From Echinococcus granulosus (taxonomy: Eukaryota; Platyhelminthes; Cestoda; Cyclophyllidea; Taeniidae), in the NCBI RefSeq assembly GCF_000524195.1, contig NW_020170387.1, positions 1,316,246 through 1,380,245 of the forward strand: a stretch of 64,000 bases of DNA, in the 5' to 3' direction. How positions within the stretch are numbered: the first letter of the stretch is position 1; each line of letters starts with the position of its first letter. The notes under the pieces are model-generated. The model was not told the DNA's origin, did not search any database, and saw only the letters and a program-made list of their open reading frames with translations. This document shows, in pieces, positions 23,640 to 34,078 of this stretch. A program made the translations under genes and the position numbers.

Positions 23640-23850
23640 TGTGCATCGAGCCTATTTTTCTCATCAGCCAACACTGCCATTGGCTGCCTGGCCGGTGTGC
23701 GTCCGCCTCCTCTTTCGCGCGCGCGCATCCGCGTGCTCTCAGTGGCGTGCGCTCGCAGGCGCGCCCTCGATGCCGCGTCGCCTCCTGAACGCGCGTCGAA
23801 CAGCTCTACTCAGGCTACCGTTAAAGGCTCTGCTTACGCAAGTCAAGACC
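23640..23850. promoter_or_regulatory. CpG island-like patch with inverted CCAAT box
   Basis: The densest CpG stretch in the window (TTTCGCGCGCGCGCATCCGC, GGCGTGCGCTCGCAGGCGCG). It is preceded near 23676 by CCATTGGCTG, the reverse complement of a perfect CAGCCAATGG CCAAT element. This is promoter-like, but no supported exon follows on either strand. The open frames through it are Arg/Ala-rich composition artefacts. Confidence 0.35.
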
Positions 23851-25139
23851 AGCGAGAGTGAATGATTGAGACCAGAACTGAACGTGTACTTTACTGCAGC
23901 TCTTACTCTTAGAACTCGATCCTAGATAAAGGCAAGAAGCCCTGACATCGGGGCAAATTCAAGAGCAATCCCTACACTAAATGCTTCTGCGACTTCAAAG
24001 TATTGAGTCGTTGCGTAGCAAGTGCCAAGACAGTGTTTACCCATAACCAGACCAGGTCTTTGTTGAACGAAGAGTTACGACAATAAAGCAACGAGTGGTT
24101 TTGATAGAGTAGGCTAATAGTTGCGATTGGATGTCAGTTGAAGCACTGATTAGAAGTTAACGGATTCCTCTCATAAAACCTATGCAAAGAAAGTGCATTA
24201 AATGCACAGTATAGGATCAAATTGGCTTGGAAAAATTATGAAAAGCATTTACACATTCACATCTATTCAATAATTTGTTTTCTCAGCGAGTTAGTTATTT
24301 ATTCGATTCCCATTCAATGTATGTGGGCGTTTCTTTGTATCTATTCAATATAAATTATCAATAATGATGCAATCACTTTACCCGCGGCATTTTTTCCAAT
24401 AAAGTGACTGTTTCTCAATGAAATCGTCGCTCAACCCTAAGAAAACAGCTCTTTTTCATCAATGAGTGCAATGCAATAGTTGGCTCTGCCATACTATCTT
24501 TCCGGGGCCACTGCTACGTTTCAGGAAGGAAATCAGTGATTAAACACAGTGCTGTGAAACAATGAAATTTCACGTATCTGTGATAGATTTGAGACAGTTA
24601 GACGATCAGTGACTACCTCAACGTGTGTCCGACTAACAGAGAAGGTGTGCTAACGGCGCCGTGGAGATGCCATCTCACCATTCGGTGATAATCTTCCAAG
24701 GGACGCGGAAGTTTCCACCCCAACGGGGGCGGTTATTCCCTCAACGGTCCGACCAACTCATTACTCGCTAGATAACAAATAATGTTTTGGGACTATCATA
24801 TTAAAGCACACTGGTGCACATGCTCAGAGACCGGTGAAGGCAAGCTAACTGTCCCGTCTTTAAAGGCATATGCCTCCCACACACTTCTTCCACATGCACA
24901 TACTGTAGGTGGGAGTGTAGTACTGCAGCGTCTATAGGTTCTTCCGCCGTGAAATCTGGAAATTGCCGCATACTTTTTGGAGATATTCTGGGGATATTTT
25001 ATTATTTTGTTTTGAATGTAGATATAACTATAGCTTCCTTGTACTCAGGAAACCTCTAGTCTAGTCATTTTAGTTAAGATTTCTTCCGTGGAAACCAATC
25101 TTCACTGAGGAAAAATGAGCAAATTGGACAAGTAAGTAC

Positions 25140-25183
25140 CTTTCCATGCATCCACGACTATGGGCAAAAATCTTATCAAGGTC
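25140..25183 (-). CDS. Candidate small internal exon, unknown gene
   Basis: On the minus strand, acceptor tctttctgcag and donor AG|gtactt bound 44 nt reading DLDKIFAHSRGCME (phase 0 in, 2 out). Splice motifs are good but the exon is short, so this could be chance. It might belong to the same minus-strand gene as 28096-28326. Confidence 0.22.
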
Positions 25184-26329
25184 CTGCAGAAAGATTAAAC
25201 AACTATTTGTAAAGCTCTGTGGTGGTTGAAAAAGTCGGCGTAGCCAAATGTACAACCACGAATAAGCATAATTTGCCACGGTTTGGCATCGAGTGCGAGT
25301 GTAAAGCCCGTGTTATCTAAATTTCCTTACATTACCATAGTCACCGAAATGAGAAGCCGTTTTAACAAAAAGAATAGGTAAATGTGTATAGGCACTTGAC
25401 AGGGAGGGAAGTGTTCTGATAAGAGGTGTCACGGCCATTTTCGGTTGGAAATTACATTGGCTTTACCATTTCTGACGGTTAGCATAGCAGCCTGAAGAAA
25501 GCAAATACCGTAACAGTAATTTTCCCAATGAAAAAAATCAAGAGAAATAGGATCTCGTTATTGAAATCAGACAATCCTAAGCGTATAACATAAATAGATG
25601 GAAGAAGTTCCGGATTGTAACACCAGTGCAAAATTGACTGGTAGGATAATTTGTGCCTATAACCTTATCTACATTTGCTATTTCGGGATCGGAAATATAT
25701 ATTACGAATCGGTAAATAATAGCAAAGCATGTGCTACTACTAGAAGGCTAGGTAAGCGCATATTTGGCGTGTCTCAATCGGCCTCCAACGATACGGCCAC
25801 GAACATGTCTTTGAGGACCAGGAACGTCAATGTTTTTGTAGGCGTGAGATGAAACATTTAGCTAAAATTTACATGTAATTAAACAAAATTGTTAACTCTT
25901 TTACATCAGCATATACGCATCGGTGATATTGACCCCTGGTCTTACAACTTAAGCTACTAGCTTTTCGGCCCCTCTGTACTTGTATTACAAACTCACATCT
26001 AGAAGTATGGAGCCATATTGCATTTCAGAGACTACCACTACACTCACGACTTCTAGGGCTAAAAGTGATGATAAGTGTGTTGAATCAAATTGACCATTTA
26101 GACCGGTTGTTTTTTTGGAGTTGTTATCTTCCAAAAGAAGTGGAATTCCGTTTTTACCAGCTGGTAATTAAGAAACTCTCCTGAAATGGCATTTCCGTCG
26201 AAACCCACCACACGCTGTGCATCATTAGCGGTGTTCGGGGCATGTGATTACGCTAACGTACAAATAGTAGGGCCTGCGTTAAAATGTGAACCCCTCGTCA
26301 GGCCTTCCTTTCGTCTCCTGTCTTTACGA

Positions 26330-26420
26330 GCGACTGTTTTCCATTGGTTAGCTTTTCGGTTTCAGAGTTGCATGTGCTCTCGGGCGGGCCAAGACGAGTC
26401 GAATGGGATGCTTCGGGAGT
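26330..26420. promoter_or_regulatory. GC-rich patch with CCAAT-like element
   Basis: Contains CCATTGGTTAGC (inverted CCAAT) followed by GTGCTCTCGGGCGGGCC. The arrangement resembles the 23.7 kb patch (CCATTGGCTG then GTGCTCTCAGTGGCG). It may be a related promoter-like unit or a diverged repeat. Confidence 0.25.
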
Positions 26421-26533
26421 GACTCACTGAGCTTGTGTACGCGCTAGACACCACCACTACCACAAGCTATAAACTTTTACTTGTGTGCAAGATTTTAAAG
26501 TCCTTCTGCCTAACAGCTGTGTGGTTTAGCATC

Positions 26534-26553
26534 CCTCTCTCTCTCTCTCTCTC
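26534..26553. repeat. CT microsatellite
   Basis: Ten CT units (20 nt) on the plus strand, starting after ATC. Confidence 0.9.
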
Positions 26554-28095
26554 ATCTCCGAGTCACATTCATCACTGAAGTACAAGGCTGTGATGGCGCC
26601 TGTAGTTTTAAGTGGTAAAAAAATATGGGTTTCAAGCATTCATTAGGAAAGAGCTTGCCACTGGTTAATTTCTTCTTTTGCTCTTAAAATTAACAAAATG
26701 AGTGATTGCCTTCCCGTGTTGATGATACACAACCAAATCGCGGTCGGAATCCAAGGCAACGTTTTGCACGCGTGCGAAATGTCATTCGCATTTTTCACAA
26801 CTACAGCACTTTTCATCTTGAACAGCACTAAACAAATTGCAGTGGACAAATACAAAACCTCATTTTTTAAATCCCAATGAAGACTGCTTGATACCACACC
26901 ACAAAAGTAACTCTTACTTGTCGCATTCCCACTGTAAAGGTAATACCCTAAGCTTTAGTCTACATTTTACACTTCCATCCCGAAGCAGTATTATTTATCA
27001 TGCCCCGACTTATTGTGGCTACTAAGTTCTGCAATTTCATGTGTAGTCCATGATCTGCGATCTTGTACAGTATTACACAACCCCTTACATTCAATGACAA
27101 AGGCTTATGCAGATTAAAATTCGACACCCTTTCTAATCAAATTTACATGCATTTAGGTTCATAATTTGAAGCAAGTCGGATACATTTTGGTTGTGCCCTA
27201 CTGGACTATCTCATTAGAAGTTTCTTTGTTGATTTCATAACATAAAGTCTATCAGTCCACACGTGTTCTACGCCTAGGAGTAAAATAGGCACAATGGAAA
27301 TGGAGAATTTGGCTTAAGAAAGCCCGAGATGCATGTATAGACCTAAAGTGGTTAGTACTAGTTATAAATAAAGGAGCGTTGGCTACTATTACGCAGACGT
27401 TTTGGAGGCGGTTTTGCAAAAGACATGTTGAGCCCTTAATATGGAGCTCCTGGGATATGTCAAAAGTCTTAAATATGGATGGAAAGTTAAGTAGTCCTTG
27501 GAGAAAGCACAAATCTTGCTCAGGACCTGAACAACTGTTATTTTAGGATTTGCAGGTCCTGATGCAGCCTGGCTTGAGTTAGGTCTCATTCACTTGTAGC
27601 AACGGCAGTTTGAATAAACTTATGTGAGTTCTGACCCCAAGTGTTCCTGTGAAACAGTAAATAACCCAATTCGGGAACTGAAAACCATAGATGACAATGA
27701 TTACTTTTTTGTTGGGTCTTGAAAATCCAAGAAATTCTTCATAGCGCCCTTGTACAGTCGCGTATGGAAGTTCATTTCGGCTCTTCTCTTTCAATTATTC
27801 CTGAGTGAAAACACGTCGCCAAGTAGATGAATGGGTACCTTGCCAATATCACAAAGAGCAACAACCAAATCCGCAGTTTTTAGTCAAACGGTAAACCTGA
27901 CATTTGGTGTCGCTTGTGATAGGAAAGTGGGACAGTCAAAAAGTTGATGAAACTTCGGGTTTGTGCGAACTCCATCCAAGCGTACGATAGCGATTGAAAC
28001 AGCTTTTTATTTCGGTTTTGCATTGGCACTACATCCACATCTATCGTGCGCGAATTCGCCTCACAGTATTAACTGTAGGAGTCAGGAGGATCAAT

Positions 28096-28326
28096 TCAAC
28101 GTAGCTGCGATGGCGGGAGTGAAACATCAGAAAGTCCCACTAACGAACTGTCTTTGTTAAACCAATTCAGTAAAGCAGGAGGAAGGTGTCCCAAATGGCA
28201 TAAATGCTGTGTAGTAACCTCACCCAAGCATAAGTCTCTCTTCTCAAATGGAAGATGTGTTGGACACAGCTTACTATGTGGTTTTAAAGCAGTTGCCAAC
28301 TGTTCAAAATAAGGTTTTGTGAGGCC
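28096..28326 (-). CDS. Candidate terminal exon, 76 aa, unknown gene
   Basis: The minus-strand acceptor tttttttccatag is followed by 76 codons, beginning GLTKPYFEQLATALKPHSKL and ending SLPPSQLR then TGA. It contains CPTHLPFEKRDLCLGEV and HLCHLGHLPPALLNWF. The several Cys/His are not in a standard zinc-finger spacing. Polypyrimidine tract and frame agree (phase 0). The composition is clearly protein-like, but I do not recognise it. Confidence 0.4.
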   Translation of the reverse strand, partial: GLTKPYFEQLATALKPHSKLCPTHLPFEKRDLCLGEVTTQHLCHLGHLPPALLNWFNKDSSLVGLSDVSLPPSQLR

Positions 28327-29098
28327 CTATGGAAAAAAAATAGTGGGAAGTTAAGAGAAAAGTTGTCACAAAATACTATATGACACGAAAATACGCAGTT
28401 ACATACAAATTGCTTTCCCTTCTGTATACACGATCAATCTAAACACTTCAACACCTTGCTAGTTTTTATCTGAATGACCAAATTTCAATAACTGGACGAA
28501 GGTAAATCATGTTTGATATGTCAGTCTGTTTTAAAATGCGAAAAATGTAGGTTATTGTCAACTGCCTCGCATTTATCACCCACCACTTTATTTAGATGCA
28601 ATCATTTATAACCGTAAATACATGACCTCCGAGGAGTTCAGCACTAAATTTGGTACTATTTTTTGCTAAAATGCCTGGAGGGCGGCGATGGGAGCCACCG
28701 TGGAACGGAATTGCAAACGTGAAGTGGAGAGTGGGTAGCATGTTGACTTTTTGGCAGAACCTTACAGCTTTATTCTAAATTATTCTTCTAACATCATCTC
28801 GATAAAGGGGCATTACATGGTAAAAGGTAGCTGCTCTTCCGACACCTAACCAATTGAAAGTAACCACAAATAGGTCACCAGTGTGGAAGTTTATTCAACG
28901 CATATGGATGCACGCATTTTTGGCCTATTATGCAATCACCCTGTCCCCTGGCTGTCGAAATATGCTTCTTTCTTGGTCCGCTTTTTTTTCAACGACATCA
29001 GGACACGTTTCTGCGAATGGGTGTGTGCTTAACTCTTCAATTGTGACACAGCCGACTTTGATGCTTCAAATAATCACTGAGCGTTAAGACCTGTTCCT

Positions 29099-29292
29099 TT
29101 CCAGATCACGGCAAACAATGCACAAAAGGAAGTAGCTTTAAATGTTATGGAGAACTGCTGCAAGCACACCTCTCCGCCGAGCTGAGCAAGGACTGGCTCA
29201 AAGACGCAGACAGGAAAAGGGTTTTTGTGAACATTATTGGCAAGTCTAAATCGTCCCACCGAAATTTTCTACCAACTCGGAGTTGGACCACT
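29099..29292. other. Ambiguous coding-like island
   Basis: A plus-strand acceptor (gttcctttccag) at about 29103 precedes a frame with GELLQAHLSAELSKDWLKDA and DRKRVFVNIIGKSK. The overlapping frame NNAQKEVALNVMENCCKH is also protein-like but stops early. The minus strand has a rival 61-codon frame. I cannot choose the strand; it may be an exon or a decayed copy of one. Confidence 0.25.
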
Positions 29293-29836
29293 TGACGAAT
29301 CAATCCCAAATGTTTCATAAGATTTAATGTCTAATGGACGATTTCTTCATCTGCATCGACTTGAAAATCATAGAAGAAGAGAATAACGCTCCTAGAGAGA
29401 GACAGTCCAAATAAAGTTAATCGGTTTTTGAGCTCCAGTCTTCTAGACCCCGACTTTTAAAATGGGCATGATAATAGCTTACGATTCCAGCTCACAGTAC
29501 TGTGTTAAATCAAATAAGAGTGCTCTGGGAAAACAAGATTTGACATGGGGAAACATTTGTTGACCTATGTAGCGCAATAAAATCTACAGGTCACAAGCTG
29601 TTTGCAAACAAGGGAAGGTGTCTTTCATGAGACCCGTCGCTTAGTACACACATGCACAGGTACCGGCTCTCGCGGCAAAACCAAAGACATGAATGAAATC
29701 CCATTATCAATCCTCAGAACATCGATGATCAAAACTTTCGGCTAACCATAGTTACGTACACCGTGACGGTTAGACTGATGCAAATGTCACTTTCGGAAAT
29801 AACAATAATTAGCAAGTACAAATCGAAACCGACCCT

Positions 29837-30080
29837 TCAATCCTGTGTGACATCAACCAATCCAGTCAAGGGACTTCCGATTTTGTTACATGAGTTAAAG
29901 CCATGCAAAGATGGCTTTGGGCTATGTGCTGTGTCTTTCAGCAACGAAATCGTCGAAATTACCACAGCTGGAATCTTATTTGTAGCTTGTATCGAAACTG
30001 CATATTTGATGCGATCAGTGGTGTAGCTGAACCAGGGATCAGTGACTCGCATTATGTGAAGAAAAATGCTCTTGTGATTC
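29837..30080 (-). CDS. Candidate exon, about 80 aa, unknown gene
   Basis: On the minus strand, acceptor ccgatttag is followed by a frame reading NHKSIFLHIMRVTDPWFSYT, TDRIKYAVSIQATNKIPAVV and ISTISLLKD. It ends at a TGA (29837-29839) or at an internal G|gttgat donor. Alternating hydrophobic residues suggest a beta sandwich. A shorter rival frame exists on the plus strand (29763-30026). It may be part of the same gene as 28096-28326; phases were not resolved. Confidence 0.33.
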
Positions 30081-30849
30081 CTAAATCGGATGTCGCCGCA
30101 CATTATAACGCAAAATTGCGTTATGGTGACGCATAGTAAGTAATCCAAAGTACATACAACGTAATGACTGTTCTTTATACCACATTCGACTGAGAAAGAG
30201 AAAGATTATTGAGAAAAAACAGCTTGGTCGGTTGTAACTTCAAGACAAGAATAGATTTCGCAGTACTTACAACTATTAAACACAGGTGGTTACTTACCTA
30301 TCCCATAGCTTTATAGGTATTGGAGGCGCACAAGTAAAAAAATTAGCTAATAGTAACATACCTAAACAGAAAGTCCAAAATCTGACTGGAATAATTTGAC
30401 AGTGCCAGGTCATGAAATCGCACCACCTGTAGGCAATGATTTCACTACACGAAGAAAAACACCTCGTGTTTTGCAATTAATGAAAATTAAGGGATTGCTC
30501 GGAACTCAATTCTAGGAAAGTAAACATTACAGTTTTAACCTAGAGTTAAGGTCACAAATGTGTACTACCTAAACACACCTTATGAACACATTAGACTACT
30601 TGTTCGGAGTATACAAAACCACGAAGTGGCCAACGTATCAAAACATGAGCACAGTCAACTAATGGAGTGCGTTAAAACAGTTCTAAATACAAAGATATAC
30701 AAAAAGCTGAACAACATAACAATGATAGAGGTTAGAAGATCGAAAATCAAGTGATAAGAGTTGCAAATAGAATAAGCATAAACTAATATGTACACGTAGT
30801 GACCTGAAGAGGAGGGAAATTTATCGTCAAATGCGAAGTATGAAATATT

Positions 30850-32778
30850 TCACTGGCTGGTAGTGGCCGCAGCCGCGGCGGCTGCTCGCAACAGTTCGCC
30901 CAACCGACTGTTCGCGTTGGACTGCATTTGATTTGCGTCCAGGGAGCGCACCAATTCGACCAAATTGAAACCCGCAAGACTTTCGTCACTCGGCGCCAAC
31001 CGCTGCCTCTCGGGCATTGCCTGATCTTGGCTCACCGGAGTCCGCACCTCAGAGGTTGGTTCAAGCGGTGACGGCAAGACCGTGAGGGCAACGTAGATCG
31101 TACTGCCACAAGTGAGCAGAGTGGGCATGGTCGAAGACTGACCGCACGAGATAATGGCCTGCTGTCCAATGTCGGACTGAATTGGGGTTAGAAGAATACA
31201 AGGCTTTGAGTCGCTTTGCAGCTGGGGCTGCCGCATTTGTTGAGAACTGGTAGCAGCTTCGTTGATTAGTTTATTCAATGTTGCCAGATCGGAGGCGAGT
31301 CTCTGTTGTGCCGCGGTATCAATGGAGGGCTTCTGTGGCAACTGGTTTTCTATTGGTGGAATAATATTCTCTTGCATAGAAGTAAACTGTTGGGCTGGGG
31401 ATGGTGTCCGAGAAAGGGGAGAAGAGGTAGAAAGACAGGGTGAGGATGGATCATTCAAGTTTTGTTCTGAGTACCCAAGGGGTTCCGATTTTATGGCTAT
31501 TCTAGAAGGTGCAATGGGTCTTTGAGCCGCTGGTGCTATTTTAACCAATTCGGAAGTTGATTGGGATGTACACGATTGGACGGATGTCGGATGAATGTCA
31601 CGAATGAGTACCTTTGATCGTGTCGGAGAGGCCGGTTGGGAAGAAGCCGGTAATATAGACGGTGGTCGTGGTGGTTGTGGAGGGGGATTAGGAGGCTCCG
31701 GTTTAATTGTCACTGGCGGCGAAGGTCGATCGACTGATGCGATAGTGGAAGGGGTGGAAGTCGTCGGAACGGCTGAGGGAGGCCAAGAAACGGAGGGAAT
31801 CGAGACTGACAGGCAAACTTGGTTTGGAGACGGTTCATCACGAGTGCTTGTAGCAGGAGAGGCGGACACAGCAACACTGCTCGACTGCCATTGACGAGGT
31901 TTTGGTTGATACTTATAAGTCGGGAATTCAATGTTGTGAATTTTTGACAATCGGGCAGCTTCCTCGTCGTACAAAGCCCGTACTTCTCTGGGAATCAAAT
32001 TCCAGGCCTCACCCAACAAGCGGCTTACGTGTGAACTTGAAGCTGTGTCAAATATAGCCAAAACATTACGACGAATATGCTGAGCAAAAACCTAAAAGAC
32101 AGAAACATAGCAAAAGAAATACTTCATTACATTAATGCTACAAATAAAACGAGCCAACACCGATGAATTGATGCCCATGAAGTCAAGGAATTGCACCGTT
32201 AGACTAAAAAGAAGTCGTTAGCAATGTCTAATGGCTAACGAAACATTTGAAATGACATAGTTCTAAAAGTTGAAAATTATTTCCGACACGTAGTGGAAGG
32301 GAAGTTTCGCACCCTTAGTTTAAAGTCTGATATATAGTGCTACATACCGATATTGCACAATGCACACTGAAGCAAAAAATGCGTATATGCAAAAAGATTT
32401 ATGCAAGCACAAAATGACGACAAAATATGATACCTCTTCAGTTAAATTAAAAAATAAATTGAGTGCTAATAATAGAATCGGCCAATAAATGTGAAGAAAA
32501 CTAAATCCCACCATAAAACTGTTAAGTGGTCTAGGTGTTGTCAATTTTCTTCGTTTTTTTCGAGTAGCAGCAACGGTAGTGTAGGGCTTTTTCGCCTCTG
32601 CCCCGGTTAGCCTTGCAGCCCTATCACTGGGCCACTCTGTTGGTATGCTGTGTTCAACAGCTAAGTGGGCAATAAATGCCTCGACACCACCGTCTTTAGC
32701 GTGCTGGCATTGAATACATTCGTCCATGTAGAGAAAAGGACTTGATTTACTCCCTACTTCCATCGAATTTGCACACAT
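30850..32778 (-). CDS. SOX-type HMG-box transcription factor with upstream C2H2-like motif
   Basis: Two exons, 32512-32778 and 30850-32091, give 502 aa; the 420-nt intron is phase 0. The start MCANSMEVGSKSSPF has an in-frame TGA just upstream. The intron splits the HMG box after RPLNSFM; exon 2 continues VFAQHIRRNV, HVSRLLGEAWNLIPREVRAL and EFPTYKYQPKPRQ. The box therefore spans residues 82-156 and ends in the SOX-type YKYQP. SOX proteins bend DNA at (A/T)ACAA(T/A) sites and control cell fate. The box is diverged: SSSHVSRLLG replaces the usual HNAEISKxLG. A basic KKRRK lies at 74-78. Residues 21-43 fit C-X2-C-X13-H-X4-H, a C2H2-like zinc finger unusual for SOX. The C-terminal 345 residues are Pro/Ser/Thr/Gln-rich, as in activation domains, ending in an Ala run. 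SOX subgroup not determined. Confidence 0.8.
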
Positions 32779-34078
32779 CGCGAAAACTCAGAGAAGAGAA
32801 CTGTGTAGTGGGGCGAATACAGGACAGAAAGGCTGAGTCCCCGAAAAGGCGCATTCACCTACTGACCAATAAACTTACGAGGGCATTTGGACAGCTAAAC
32901 AGAAAGGAAATAGCAGAAAAGCATAATTGCTTCAGTCATAACATTCTTCAAGAGCTAAGCAGTGATGCATGTAGTTTGAAAACAAGACTTAATAATAATA
33001 TGTTAAGTAAAAGTATTTCCCTCAAATTAGTCATCATTCGAGAACCCAAAACCCACTAACTTACTGGTAGTTGTCAGTTCCGGTGTTAAGTACTTTAATT
33101 AAGTGTACCTGTTATAACGTTAGTTAATGTTACAAGTAGATTCTGTGTTCGATGTTTAAATTGTGCTTTTAACTGAACGATCGGATCACTACCTATGTGT
33201 TGTACTGCTACTTCTCATTAAGGCGTTTAAATCCCGCTTTCAGTCTTGCAGCCCACTCACGTGTCAGTAATGTATATTCCCTACATTACTTTGACCTGAT
33301 ACGACACTATCCAAAACTGGGGGTGCTCCACACATTTATTTAAGACGAATCCCTAATAAAATCTTATAGACAGGATGCACAAACTCTAAAATTTGCACAC
33401 ACAAGCACCTGACACACCGTTTAAGTGATTTCTCAGGTTACTGTTTTTATTGCTACGTATTTAACATCAGTCGGGTCCTCAAGTCAACTGCTTCCTAAAT
33501 CATCAGCAATTGTAACACTAACAAGCAAATGTCATTTATGAAGCAAAATATCCTCATCCTGCATACTTCCACAGCAAAAGGAGGAAGATTTCTCGCACTT
33601 TGTGTCAAGAAGGTGCATCTTTCTACACAGTTTTAACTGAAACATTTGCCTAAAAATAGCAGACATGGGAATTTTTATTCTTAGAAACTTTTTTAAAGTG
33701 TGACAGTGAAGTGCAATGCAATGTGTCAGTGCTAAAAATTAATGCCATACATCACCATTGTTTGCAAAATCCAAGGATGACTAAAAATTGCTCTAGTTCC
33801 GCTTACAGTAAAGTGCTTTATCCAACTAACTGTACTTTATGGAGGTAGTATGAAAATTGTCTGATCTTTATGCAATAAATCCTTGACTTATTTTACATAC
33901 TATGAATAGAGTCAAGGTCGATTGGCATTTTATCAAATGATTTCTGGCCTGGAGTGATTGATGTAATGTTTGAATCCAGTAAGTGTACGGAACTGAAAAA
34001 GTGTTCAATTTTTCGTTTTTTTGCGGACCTTAAATGCATTTCTATTGTTTCAGGAGGGAAGGAGGAAATGCCTTTCAA
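32779..34078. other. Intergenic region between divergent SOX and LAMP-like genes
   Basis: This 1.3 kb separates two head-to-head start codons and should hold both promoters. A plus-strand frame 32742-33059 (Lys/Arg-rich, 105 aa) overlaps the SOX start codon and has no supporting splice or homology evidence. No other element recognised. Confidence 0.4.

Noticed and set aside
31262..31894. Gly/Glu-rich plus-strand frames
   Set aside because: Antisense shadows of the Pro/Ser-rich SOX exon 2.
32742..33059. 105-codon Lys/Arg-rich plus-strand frame
   Set aside because: Overlaps the SOX start codon on the other strand, has no splice or motif support, and could be chance.
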